From: Glutamicibacter arilaitensis Re117
Lineage (GTDB): Bacteria; Actinomycetota; Actinomycetes; Actinomycetales; Micrococcaceae
Length of the DNA stretch: 64,000 nt
Assembly (NCBI RefSeq): GCF_000197735.1
Contig: NC_014550.1
Span: forward strand, 2,294,001-2,358,000
Direction: 5' to 3'
Shown: positions 27,034 through 33,974 of the stretch, one piece after another
Numbering within the stretch: the stretch's first letter is position 1
Layout of the letters: every line of letters begins with the position of its first letter
Notes under the pieces: model-generated
What the model saw: the letters and a program-made list of their open reading frames with translations, nothing else
What the model was told of the DNA's origin: nothing
The model's database searches: none
Program-made: the position numbers and the translations under genes

Positions 27034-27650
27034 TGGCCGACCTCAACCCCGGCGACCGCGTGAAGCACATCTTTACCGGCGCTGAAATGACCGTGACCGG
27101 TCCCGGATACTTCGGCGATGAAATCGAAGTACGCACCGGCAACGGCGGCAAAGAATACGTTGACCCGTTCCTAGTTGAACCGATCGACGGCAAAGAAAAA
27201 GACCGTAGCGGACTCGCCAAAGTCACCGCTACGGCCAACGAAACCAACACCCAGAAAGAACGTGATTTCATGTCTAACTCTACCTTCAAGCCCGGCGACA
27301 TTGTGCGCGATACCGAAACTGGCGACTTTTACCGCGTCGCGTCTACTGAAGATGAATTCGGTTATGTCGGCTTCTACCGCATCAGCCCGCAGGTCGAACA
27401 CATTCTCCCGCGCTTCATTGAGCACGCCGACACCGACCAGGGCGACGCTCAGCCCATGGAAGAGCCCGAAGAACCTAAACACCCCGAGTCGGAGCTCCAC
27501 GCCCGCCTCATTGATTGGGGAGCATCCGAACGCACTACGGTTCACCAGCTCATTCGCTTCGCTCTCGACACTGAAATTGACGTCAAAGCATTGTTCAACG
27601 CTTACGCTTCGCTCGGCTTCATCCCGAACGGCGGGGCAAACAATGTATAA
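27033..27650 (+). CDS. Hypothetical element protein with two similar N-terminal repeats
   Basis: 205 residues, unrecognised. Two similar segments, LNPGDRVKHIFTGAEMTV (about 4-21) and FKPGDIVRDTETGDFYRV (about 85-102), resemble small KOW/SH3-like beta barrels. An acidic linker (EEPEEPKHPESE) and a helical C-terminal domain follow. The second segment begins just after an internal Met (MSNSTFKPGD), so an internal start is possible. It is tightly linked to the genes on both sides. Confidence 0.75.
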   Translation: MADLNPGDRVKHIFTGAEMTVTGPGYFGDEIEVRTGNGGKEYVDPFLVEPIDGKEKDRSGLAKVTATANETNTQKERDFMSNSTFKPGDIVRDTETGDFYRVASTEDEFGYVGFYRISPQVEHILPRFIEHADTDQGDAQPMEEPEEPKHPESELHARLIDWGASERTTVHQLIRFALDTEIDVKALFNAYASLGFIPNGGANNV

Positions 27651-27759
27651 GACAATTCAGTTCGCCGTCCGCACCGTCTTTTACTCCGGCGTTTTCCTCG
27701 CCCTGGTCAGTATTCCCCAGATCATCGCTTTGGCCGCAGGAGCACCGATTGTTTACTAA
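27643..27759 (+). CDS. 38-residue single-span membrane protein
   Basis: The start codon ATG at 27643 overlaps the end of the preceding gene by 8 bases. The product begins MYKTIQFAVRT and is otherwise one long hydrophobic helix ending APIVY. Position and overlap argue that it is translated by coupling. No function is recognisable; small membrane proteins of this kind are frequent in mobile elements. Confidence 0.55.
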   Translation: MYKTIQFAVRTVFYSGVFLALVSIPQIIALAAGAPIVY

Positions 27760-27976
27760 CCCCGCTGAGCCCGCCGAGTTGCCGACCATGGACGGTGTTT
27801 ATGCCGTCGTCGTCGAATGCCAGCCCAAGCTTCAGGGCGTCCACGTGCCACCCCGGCATCGCCGCCGCGTCTATCTATCGCTGGCACCGGCAGAGAAGGC
27901 AGTTGAGCGCGCTCGCGTAGCAGGCTTGCGGGCCACGCTCACGCTCTACCGCCTCACGCCCGCAGGACACAACTAA
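27749..27976 (+). CDS. Small hypothetical element protein
   Basis: A 75-residue basic protein that would start at a TTG at 27749 behind GCAGGAG, overlapping the previous frame by 11 bases; an ATG at 27788 is the alternative. It contains VPPRHRRRVYLSLAPAEKAV and no known motif. It is followed after 44 bases by the initiator gene. Confidence 0.6.
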   Translation: MFTNPAEPAELPTMDGVYAVVVECQPKLQGVHVPPRHRRRVYLSLAPAEKAVERARVAGLRATLTLYRLTPAGHN

Positions 27977-28020
27977 GCACCGAGGAACCATCATTACCGA
28001 CACAACAGAGAGGGGGCGAA

Positions 28021-28920
28021 GTGGCTAAGGAAATCACCATCAGCTCGGAACGCCTGAACGCTGATCATCCCCTCGGCCCGCTCGTTCCTATGGAGCGCTT
28101 CGACTGGGAGCGCATTCTAGGGCGTTGCAAGTTCAAGCCACGTTCAAGCGCTAAGGTAGTCGGCTACACGCTGGCCACGTTCGCAGATTTGAAGACCGGG
28201 GGCAACATCAAGCCGGGCAACAAGCTTATTGGGCTTCGCGCCGGGGTCGGCAAAGATGCAGTAATCAATGCAATGCAAACGTTGCACGACATTGGACTTA
28301 TCCACAAGGTGCGCAACGGCTCCAACTTTGGGCGCGGGGGTAAGACCTCAGAGTTTCGCCTCACTGCGCCCGAAGGCCTCGCCGAAACCTACTACGAAGA
28401 ACGCAATGCCCGAACGTGGGATTACTCCGACCAGTGGCCTATCGAAACTTGGCTTGAACAGGTCGGTTCAAGTGGACTTGATAATTCAGGCGAACAGGTC
28501 GGTTCAAGTGGAGGTGTTTCTAGCGAATCTGACAAGAACAGGTCGGTTCAAACGTCAGAACAGGTCGGTTCAAATGCAGAACAGGTCGGTTCAAACGTCG
28601 AAACAGGTCGGTTCAACCCGACACTAAGGAATCAAGAGGGAACCATTTTAGGGAATCAGATTAGGGAATCATCAGCGGCGTCTCCCAGCGCAACGTTAAG
28701 TAGGAGCGACGAAAATTTTGCTGCTGCCCAAGATGATGATGATTTTCAAAACTCCACCCAAGCCCAATACGCCGCCGCTCTCGACCACCTGCTAACCCTC
28801 GAAGACCACGGCGCTAAGTTGCTCGCCGCCGTCGAAGATTCAAATCCTGATCTTTCACTCACCCAGCGAGTCATTGAAGCCGCAAGCCTCGCACAACACC
28901 GCAAAGGAAAAGCAGCATGA
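28021..28920 (+). CDS. Replication initiator-like protein with internal origin repeats (lambda O-like layout)
   Basis: 299 residues from a GTG. The N-terminal half (about 25-125) is a winged-helix domain (KLIGLRAGVGKDAVINAMQT, then GLIHKVRNGSN) of the kind found in lambda O and related initiators. A low-complexity linker (about 146-200) is encoded by six iterons and then four 9-base repeats. The C-terminal part is acidic and helical. In lambda O the origin likewise lies in the middle of the gene, between a DNA-binding N-domain and a partner-binding C-domain. Function is inferred from layout, not from a confirmed family match. Confidence 0.7.
   Translation: MAKEITISSERLNADHPLGPLVPMERFDWERILGRCKFKPRSSAKVVGYTLATFADLKTGGNIKPGNKLIGLRAGVGKDAVINAMQTLHDIGLIHKVRNGSNFGRGGKTSEFRLTAPEGLAETYYEERNARTWDYSDQWPIETWLEQVGSSGLDNSGEQVGSSGGVSSESDKNRSVQTSEQVGSNAEQVGSNVETGRFNPTLRNQEGTILGNQIRESSAASPSATLSRSDENFAAAQDDDDFQNSTQAQYAAALDHLLTLEDHGAKLLAAVEDSNPDLSLTQRVIEAASLAQHRKGKAA
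28456..28616 (+). repeat. Six iterons, consensus GAACAGGTCGGTTCAA, inside the initiator gene
   Basis: Copies begin at 28456, 28492, 28536, 28558, 28579 and 28601. The last four are spaced 21-22 bp; the first gaps of 36 and 44 are larger. The 15-base core AACAGGTCGGTTCAA is invariant. The copies are read in all three frames (EQVGS, NRSVQ, TGRFN), so the conservation is of the DNA rather than the protein. Confidence 0.9.
28626..28671 (+). repeat. Four short direct repeats (AGGGAATCA type), possible unwinding region
   Basis: Copies AAGGAATCA, AGGGAACCA, AGGGAATCA, AGGGAATCA begin at 28626, 28637, 28650 and 28663, spaced 11, 13 and 13 bp. They start about 10 bases after the last iteron, in a locally AT-richer stretch. 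The position corresponds to the unwinding element of iteron origins. Confidence 0.6.
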
Positions 28921-29057
28921 CCATTGACCCATACGACCGCGAAGCGGTTATCAAGTTGCTTCGCCGGGCCGGTGACCACATCGCCCAAGGCGTTCGATCA
29001 AACGCTATCCATACAGAAATTTCTTGTCTTGCCGACCATCTAGAGCAGGAGGATTAG
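28917..29057 (+). CDS. 46-residue hypothetical protein
   Basis: The ATG at 28917 overlaps the initiator stop (ATGA). The product starts MTIDPYDREAVIKLLRRAGD and is helical with charged residues. Tight coupling supports it being real, and it would be translated with the initiator. No motif recognised. Confidence 0.6.
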   Translation: MTIDPYDREAVIKLLRRAGDHIAQGVRSNAIHTEISCLADHLEQED

Positions 29058-29062
29058 CCGCC

Positions 29063-29242
29063 ATGGCCTACGTCTACACCGATAAGACTTTGCAATCCGA
29101 GCACTGGCCGGAGCCCACGCAAGCAGCCGTCTTGTGGGAACGCGCCAAGCACTGGGAGCAGCAAGCGCGCTACTGGGCTGGGCGAGCAATCTCCGCAGAA
29201 CGGCGGATGCTCGAACACGAATGCTCTGAGGAAGGCAACTAA
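29063..29242 (+). CDS. 59-residue hypothetical protein
   Basis: The ATG at 29063 follows GGAGG at about 10 bases; the frame is open 13 codons upstream but lacks a better site. The product (MAYVYTDKTLQSEHWPEPTQ...) is rich in Trp, Arg and Glu and probably a single amphipathic helix (WERAKHWEQQARYWAGRAI). It overlaps the next start (TAATG). Function unknown. Confidence 0.65.
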   Translation: MAYVYTDKTLQSEHWPEPTQAAVLWERAKHWEQQARYWAGRAISAERRMLEHECSEEGN

Positions 29243-29559
29243 TGCAACCTGACTTTCGCCCGTACATCTCCCGCATTTATCCGGACGTATGGAACACCCG
29301 AGGCGGCGAGCGGATCAACGGAATTGTGCTCTTCGGCTTCTCCGGCATCGCTGCACATCTCACCCCCGCTGAATGCTTCTCCCTGGCCGATCAGCTTGTA
29401 GACGCAGCCGAACGACTGCCAAGCCCAGCCGAAGTAATCCGAACCGAAGCCCGAAGGCGAAAAGCTCAGCGCAAACCCAGCTTGCACAGTCCACGACTCA
29501 CAGCAGCCGATGGAACCGAAGAACCACCCCTAGAAACAACACCAGCAGAAAGCGAATAA
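29242..29559 (+). CDS. 105-residue hypothetical protein
   Basis: It begins MQPDFRPYISRIYPDVWNTR at an ATG overlapping the previous stop. A hydrophobic stretch (RINGIVLFGFSGIAAHLTP) and a helical region (AECFSLADQLVDAAERLPSP) are followed by a basic, disordered tail. It lies in the co-directional run of small element genes. No family recognised. Confidence 0.65.
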   Translation: MQPDFRPYISRIYPDVWNTRGGERINGIVLFGFSGIAAHLTPAECFSLADQLVDAAERLPSPAEVIRTEARRRKAQRKPSLHSPRLTAADGTEEPPLETTPAESE

Positions 29560-29563
29560 CCCA

Positions 29564-29749
29564 ATGAGCGAAGAAAGCTTAGAAGACTCCCAATACGAAA
29601 TTGCCGATACCTACGGCCTCGATGAAAAGGACACCGAACTGCTCGAAGGGCTAACCCCTGACCAAATGGTGTCAGTTGCCCAGCGCATGTCCCGCACGCC
29701 CAGCCCCTACTTCAGCGCCCGAGCTGAAACCAGCCGTCACACCTTTTGA
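29564..29749 (+). CDS. 61-residue acidic hypothetical protein
   Basis: It begins MSEESLEDSQYEIADTYGLD; the N-terminal two thirds are strongly acidic, with LTPDQMVSVAQRMSRTPSPY near the end. It starts 4 bases after the previous stop and ends 11 bases before the next gene, so it belongs to the same operon. Small acidic element proteins can be DNA mimics, but nothing here shows that. Confidence 0.6.
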   Translation: MSEESLEDSQYEIADTYGLDEKDTELLEGLTPDQMVSVAQRMSRTPSPYFSARAETSRHTF

Positions 29750-29760
29750 AAGGCCAACAA

Positions 29761-30692
29761 ATGACCAACCCAGATTTCAGCCGTCCAGCCACCAACAGCA
29801 CCAAGGAAACCATGACTAACCCAGACTTCACAGGCAAGAGCACTGAAACCACCGAAGCGCCGACCGTAACCCCCGCAATCGAGAAAGCACACCCAATGAA
29901 CCGCTACGCACTCACCGAAAATAGCCATACCAACCCAAGCACTGGCAGCACCTACAAGTTGCCCCAGACTCTTCGGAGCATCACGCGGATGCTGAAGAAT
30001 CACAACCTGGACGCCCCGCAAGAATTGCTCAACGGGCTCGCGTCAACGGTCATCGCAGCAAAGCAGCGCGTCAACGCACTTAACCCCGAAAGCAACGGTC
30101 AGTACCTCGACAACGCCGCCCAGGCAGTCCTCAAGGGAGAAGACCCGCAAGAGCACCTATTGCAACACGTCATCTGGAGCCAGACCACCGTAGGTCTAGA
30201 ACAACGCGTCGAGGCGCTTGCCCGCGCAAACTACCTCCAGGCACTCAACAGCAACGCCGACAACATCACCCGCCAAATCGGAAAAAAGCTCTTCTTCCCC
30301 GCCCTGGCCGATCTTGCTTCATTGCTCGACAAGCACCCAGGCAAACAGTGGAGCCTAGACGCTGCAGTGAACGCAAAGGACTTCACACACGCCGCGCTAA
30401 TCGAAGCCAACGCGCACATTGCCAACAAACTGCATGATGCTTGCCAGCTCCGCGCACTGCTCTACACCCCCGAAGCCTTCACAGACGAAGCCGCATACAT
30501 GACCTTGCCCGGCTTCAAAGGCAACTTTGCCACCGACAACCTGCAATGGTGGGTACAAATCCTGGACCAGGGCCATTCGCTATGGTTCCCAACTGCCAAC
30601 GAATGGCACAAGGCAACCAACGGCGAAGAGTTCAGCGAATACCGCAAGGCCGAAGCTGAAGCCCTAGCCGAACTCAATGCAGAGGCCGAAAC
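29761..30692 (+). pseudogene. Element gene of unknown function, 5' part, split by IS3
   Basis: This carries about 310 codons before the IS. The N-terminus repeats MTNPDF twice within 25 residues, and a disordered Thr-rich stretch precedes a helical body (about 65-300) ending at EAEALAELNAEAE. The ATG at 29761 follows TGAAAGG; the frame runs into the IS and stops at 30711. Joining the frame across the IS with one AAC target copy restores an uninterrupted frame of 381 residues with the segment at 32038-32254. I do not recognise the protein. Confidence 0.75.
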
Positions 30693-30756
30693 TGGGGTTA
30701 GCCTGAATTAGTGGACACCCGAACAAGCGGGATCAGCCGATCCCGTATTTGAGAGG

Positions 30757-31092
30757 ATGTCATTAATGAGCAATATGAAAAAGCAACGCAGGTCCTTCAC
30801 CGAGGAATACCGCCGGGAAGCAGCCGGCCTGGTCATCGACACCGGACGCAGCATCAGCGCAGTCGCCAAGGAACTGAACCTCGGCGAGCAGACACTGGGC
30901 ACCTGGGTGAAGAAGGAACGATCCCGCCGAGGCCTGGACGGCGAGCCGACCGGAGCGCTGGACGAGTCCGAACGCGAAGAACTCAAACGCTTGCGCAAGG
31001 AAGTCTTCGAGCTGCGGGAAGACAACCGCTTCCTGGGAAAAGCGGCCTCCTTCTTCGCGTCGAAGCAACATCGGTCGAACGGTTCGAACTGA
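30757..31092 (+). CDS. IS3-family transposase OrfA
   Basis: 111 residues. An N-terminal helix-turn-helix of IS3/IS911 type (RSFTEEYRREAAGLVIDTGR, then AKELNLGEQTLGTWVKKE) is followed by a leucine-zipper-like helix (EREELKRLRKEVFELREDN). The ATG at 30757 follows GAGAGGATG. Its stop overlaps the orfB start by one base, and orfB lies in the -1 frame, consistent with an OrfAB fusion made by frameshifting. Confidence 0.93.
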   Translation: MSLMSNMKKQRRSFTEEYRREAAGLVIDTGRSISAVAKELNLGEQTLGTWVKKERSRRGLDGEPTGALDESEREELKRLRKEVFELREDNRFLGKAASFFASKQHRSNGSN

Positions 31093-32000
31093 TGCACGCG
31101 TTGAAGGATGAGTTCGCCTTGACCCGCATGGCGGCCTTGCTTCACGTCTCGAAATCCGGGTACTACGCCTGGAAGCAACGCCAAACCGCTGGCCCATCCG
31201 CAAGGGCTGCCGCGCAACGGGAGCGAGATGCGAAGGTCGCGAAGGTCTTCAACGACTCCCACCAGACCTACGGAGCCCCTCGGGTGGCCGCCCAGCTGGC
31301 CCGCGAAGGATCACCAGCGGATCCCAAGACCGTGGCTGCCTCGATGCTGCGCCAAGGCATCGAAGGGATCAGCCCCAGGAGGTTCACCCCCGTGACCACG
31401 ATCCAAGGCGTTGACACCTACCACCTGCCCGATCGCGTGCACCGCCAATGGGACCAGGGCGCCTTGGACAAGGTCTGGATCAGCGACATCACCTACCTGC
31501 GTACCAATGAGGGCTGGCTGTACTTGTGCGCTGTGCGTGATGGCTGCTCCCGCCGGGTGCTGGGCTGGTCGCTGGACAGCGTGCAGAATACCGATTTGGT
31601 GGAAAGGGCCCTGCGCATGGCCAGGACCCTGCGGGGGAAGATTCCGGGTCAGGTGGTGTTCCACGCGGACCGCGGCTCGCAGTTCACTTCCGCCCAGCTG
31701 CATGAGGTGGCTGTTGAGCTGGATCTGCTGCAGTCCGTGGGGCGCACGGGCGTGTGCTGGGATAACGCCATGAGCGAGTCATTCTGGTCGACGCTGAAGA
31801 CCGAGTTCTATGACCGGTACCGGTGGGCTACCCGGGCGGACGCCAAGCAGAAGGTGGCTTGGTGGATCGAGGATTTCTATAACCGCCGCCGGTTGCATTC
31901 AAGTCTGGGGATGGTTCCTCCGGTGGAGTTTGAGCAGAAGCTTCGCGGTCAGCAGGAACGCGTTGAACAGCATAGGACCGTGCTAACGCTAGCAGCATGA
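31092..32000 (+). CDS. IS3-family transposase OrfB (DDE integrase core)
   Basis: 302 residues with the HTH_21 region (SKSGYYAWKQRQ), and the DDE triad in WISDITYLRTNEGWLYLCAV, VFHADRGSQFTS and the E of NAMSESFWSTLKTEFYDR. The full-length product suggests an intact element. The gene is expected to be expressed mostly as a frameshift fusion with OrfA. Confidence 0.94.
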   Translation: MHALKDEFALTRMAALLHVSKSGYYAWKQRQTAGPSARAAAQRERDAKVAKVFNDSHQTYGAPRVAAQLAREGSPADPKTVAASMLRQGIEGISPRRFTPVTTIQGVDTYHLPDRVHRQWDQGALDKVWISDITYLRTNEGWLYLCAVRDGCSRRVLGWSLDSVQNTDLVERALRMARTLRGKIPGQVVFHADRGSQFTSAQLHEVAVELDLLQSVGRTGVCWDNAMSESFWSTLKTEFYDRYRWATRADAKQKVAWWIEDFYNRRRLHSSLGMVPPVEFEQKLRGQQERVEQHRTVLTLAA

Positions 32001-32094
32001 GCTAGATCACGTGTCCACTAGTTGCGGGGAACCTCACAACTGAGGAAAATTCCTCAGTTGACGAGCCTCGCGTGTCTCACGGCCTCGACGGTAA

Positions 32095-32129
32095 GGGGAA
32101 CCGAGCTACAACAATTAGCTCAGTTCCCC
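32095..32129. repeat. Stem-loop in the 3' part of the split gene
   Basis: GGGGAAC and GAGCT pair with AGCTC and GTTCCCC across one bulged base on each side and a 9-base loop. It lies in coding sequence, so it is unlikely to be an ordinary terminator. Confidence 0.6.
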
Positions 32130-32133
32130 TCAG

Positions 32134-32200
32134 TGACCCGGCAAGTCGGAACCAAGCCGGGGCAACGCTTCAGACTCTAGCCGACACGCCGGACACTATG
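32134..32200 (+). repeat. Dispersed 67-bp repeat, copy A
   Basis: It aligns without gaps to 35182-35248 with about 50 of 67 identical positions, including AAGCCGGGGCAAC and GACAC..CCGGACAC blocks. Copy A is within coding sequence and copy B is intergenic. Both lie on the plus strand in the same orientation. Confidence 0.65.
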
Positions 32201-32239
32201 TCGACGCGCTCACCGCTGCAGACTTCTCGCGACAAAAAG

Positions 32240-32272
32240 AATCCCCGGCGCTAACCCATAACGCCGGGGATT
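32240..32272 (+). terminator. Hairpin across the stop of the split gene
   Basis: A perfect 11-bp stem (AATCCCCGGCG with its complement, 11-base loop) without a T tract overlaps the stop codon. Confidence 0.5.
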
Positions 32273-32354
32273 CAAACACCCGATACAGGGAGCAGAACGT
32301 AATCCCAGTTTAACAACTTTCGATCTGATTTAACAGGCTGAAAGTTTCATCCAT

Positions 32355-32384
32355 AGCCCGCGTCAACCGGCGCGGGCTCTTTTA
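32355..32384 (+). terminator. Rho-independent terminator of the rightward operon
   Basis: An 8-bp GC stem (AGCCCGCG with CGCGGGCT) is followed by CTTTT. It ends the rightward run before the peptidoglycan-binding-like gene. The sequence from 32273 to 32354 holds nothing else I can name. Confidence 0.75.
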
Positions 32385-32417
32385 CGCCCAAAAATGGGCA
32401 GAAATGGAGCCTCTGAA

Positions 32418-32834
32418 ATGGCTACTATCCTTTGGTACAACCTTTTGCTTGACGGAAATTACGGCTCGAAAACGAAGGCCGCGTTGCAGCACTTGCTCGC
32501 AGACCATGGCTGGTACACCCGCGAATGTGATGGAAGTTTTGGCTATCATTCCCAGCTTGCGCTGCAGAAGTGGCTCAAGTATGACGCGGCAGGATACTTT
32601 ACGGGTTACCCGAATACCGACAAGCACGCCTACTACACAGGCCGACTTGATGGAAACGCGGGCAGCATGACCTGGGAGGCATTCCGAGACGGCCTTCAGG
32701 ATTACCTATGGGCCGTTAACGCCACTAACAAGACGGTCGGCAAGGTCTACCCGAATCCATACCCACACGGCGGGGATGCATCTACGCAGTTCGTTGCACA
32801 GATGCAGCGGTTCTTGAACACTAATCGCCGATAA
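32418..32834 (+). CDS. Peptidoglycan-binding-like repeat protein
   Basis: A 138-residue protein beginning MATILWYNLLLDGNYGSKTK. Repeats of the pattern LDGNxGxxTxxALQxxL occur around residues 10-30, 38-55 and 75-95, resembling peptidoglycan-binding (PGRP/lysozyme-associated) modules. No catalytic domain or signal peptide is visible. Such modules are common as cell-wall-binding parts of actinophage endolysins, so this may be a stand-alone wall-binding protein. It has its own flanking terminators and is convergent with the leftward lipoprotein gene. Confidence 0.7.
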   Translation: MATILWYNLLLDGNYGSKTKAALQHLLADHGWYTRECDGSFGYHSQLALQKWLKYDAAGYFTGYPNTDKHAYYTGRLDGNAGSMTWEAFRDGLQDYLWAVNATNKTVGKVYPNPYPHGGDASTQFVAQMQRFLNTNRR

Positions 32835-32837
32835 TCT

Positions 32838-32886
32838 AAAATCGCCCCGCCGGGTTCATTGCGAATTCGGCGGGGCGATTTTTTGT
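32838..32886. terminator. Bidirectional terminator
   Basis: A 13-bp stem (AAATCGCCCCGCC and its complement, about 15-base loop) followed by TTTTTT separates the convergent wall-binding and lipoprotein genes. Confidence 0.88.
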
Positions 32887-32895
32887 TGCTCAAAT

Positions 32896-33495
32896 TTAGG
32901 GATAAATGTATGTTCCGTTTTCGACGGCAATTGACCTGTCGTAATCAGCGCGTGTGTAAGTACCTGTGAACCTTTCGTCTCGCGTGTGAGCCGTGATCTT
33001 GTCAAGCTCGGGATGATCCTCGGCTAGTTCATCCATGATTAACATGGCGAGCACTTCCGGGTTCTCATACGAGGCATTATCCATGATGATTACCAGTTCA
33101 CCGTCTGTACCATTAGCGAACGAATCGACATAGTAGTAAGGGTATGGGATTTGATCGGGGCACTTAGCGCCATGGGATTCGAGCCACTCTATCCCAATAT
33201 CATTAGCCCATTTTTGACCTTTAGAATCAGCTTCAGGCCATTCCCATGCGATGCAGTTTATATCCCAATCCGATTCTGGGCGGCCCGAATCGATTGCTTC
33301 CTGCTTTTTCTTAGCAATATCAGCAGCCGAGAGTGCCACGGAATTGACGCTCACCGAAGGCGTAGGGCTGGCTACTGCCTGGGCGCTGGAAGCTGCTGTG
33401 GGGCTTGGCGTGGCATCGGCGGACTGATTGCCCGCAGAGCAACCCGCGAGGGCGAGAGAAGCGATTACAGCAAGGGCAGCAAGTTTCGTTTTCAA
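32896..33495 (-). CDS. Predicted lipoprotein (module 1 exported protein)
   Basis: 199 residues from a TTG at 33495 preceded by GGAGGAAA. A short lipoprotein signal ends in the lipobox LALAGC, followed by an Ala/Ser/Pro/Thr-rich linker (about 20-55). The C-terminal domain (SDWDINCIAWEWPEADSKGQ, then YYYVDSFANGTDGELVIIMD) resembles secreted actinobacterial proteins of unknown function. It is downstream of the HTH and TM genes of module 1. The position of a second exported protein in module 2 is equivalent. Confidence 0.75.
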   Translation of the reverse strand: MKTKLAALAVIASLALAGCSAGNQSADATPSPTAASSAQAVASPTPSVSVNSVALSAADIAKKKQEAIDSGRPESDWDINCIAWEWPEADSKGQKWANDIGIEWLESHGAKCPDQIPYPYYYVDSFANGTDGELVIIMDNASYENPEVLAMLIMDELAEDHPELDKITAHTRDERFTGTYTRADYDRSIAVENGTYIYP

Positions 33496-33552
33496 TTGGC
33501 TTTCCTCCAAAAGGTCTAAAAATAGTCTACGGGCAATGGCGGACAACTGGCT

Positions 33553-33771
33553 TTACGAGTCAGACTTCTTTGGTCGCCCGCCGTGCCCAGGGCGTGAATC
33601 GTTCCAAGCGTCGATAGTTTCTGGAAGCCAGCCACGAATGTTGCGGGGTGGGTCGCCAATTTCCGCATCAGGTTCAGGGAGGCGGCCATCGTCGGCATAT
33701 TTCTTCGCAGTGTGTGGTGAAATGCCTAGATGCGTTGCCACACCGTTGAGTGATAGGTAACGGATAGTCAT
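33553..33771 (-). CDS. Small helix-turn-helix protein, copy 1
   Basis: A 72-residue AlpA/excisionase-like HTH protein (YLSLNGVATHLGISPHTAKK, then a basic GRPKK tail). It is closely similar to the 72-residue protein at 34789-35007: the framework MTIRYLSLN..A...GISPHTAKKYAD.GRLP is shared, as is RGWLPETID.WN..RPGHGGRP. Its ATG overlaps the stop of the membrane-protein gene upstream (ATGA). It may regulate the module or the element. Confidence 0.8.
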   Translation of the reverse strand: MTIRYLSLNGVATHLGISPHTAKKYADDGRLPEPDAEIGDPPRNIRGWLPETIDAWNDSRPGHGGRPKKSDS

Positions 33772-33914
33772 TTCTTTGTTTTCACCGCCCGAATGAGCAC
33801 CGTAGCGCCAATGATGAGAGCGCCGATTCCCAGCATGAGCTTCACTAGCGGTTCTACCGGCAAGAAGAACACGATGATTGCTATCGCGATAAGCGCGATT
33901 CCAGTTTTATCCAT
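33768..33914 (-). CDS. Small two-helix membrane protein (module 1)
   Basis: 48 residues: MDKTGIALIAIAIIVFFLPV forms the first helix, a second helix follows (LMLGIGALIIGATVLI), and the tail is RAVKTKK. It is coupled to the HTH gene by ATGA overlap. The same arrangement, with a 51-residue membrane protein of similar shape and a similar VRALKAKRA tail, recurs in module 2 at 35004-35159. Confidence 0.65.
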   Translation of the reverse strand: MDKTGIALIAIAIIVFFLPVEPLVKLMLGIGALIIGATVLIRAVKTKK

Positions 33915-33974
33915 AATGTGTCAAAGTGGATTGGAGGGTGACCCCCGGCTAGTTTGGACAGCCGGGGTTCACCT

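Larger units (their letters stand above)
30693..32037 (+). mobile_element. IS3-family insertion sequence, ~1345 bp
   Basis: Imperfect terminal repeats share TAGTGGACAC about 16 bases in from each end, with further matches such as GGTT and CC outward. A 3-bp direct repeat AAC flanks it (30690-30692 and 32038-32040), and removing the element plus one AAC restores an open frame. It carries overlapping orfA and orfB. The exact outer base is uncertain by one or two positions. Confidence 0.85.
32038..32254 (+). pseudogene. Element gene of unknown function, 3' part, split by IS3
   Basis: The C-terminal 70 codons of the gene begun at 29761: after the junction the frame reads ENSSVDEPRVSHGLDGKGNR and ends KKNPRR, a hydrophilic, probably disordered tail. 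The DNA is unusually structured: a palindrome at the IS junction (32037-32060), a second stem-loop (32095-32129), a 67-bp segment repeated at 35182 and a hairpin across the stop. This suggests cis-acting roles as well as coding. Confidence 0.65.

Noticed and set aside
28456..28616. The repeats considered as a CRISPR array
   Set aside because: The repeats are only 16 bases, most gaps are about 6 bases, they are inside an ORF, and no cas gene is near.
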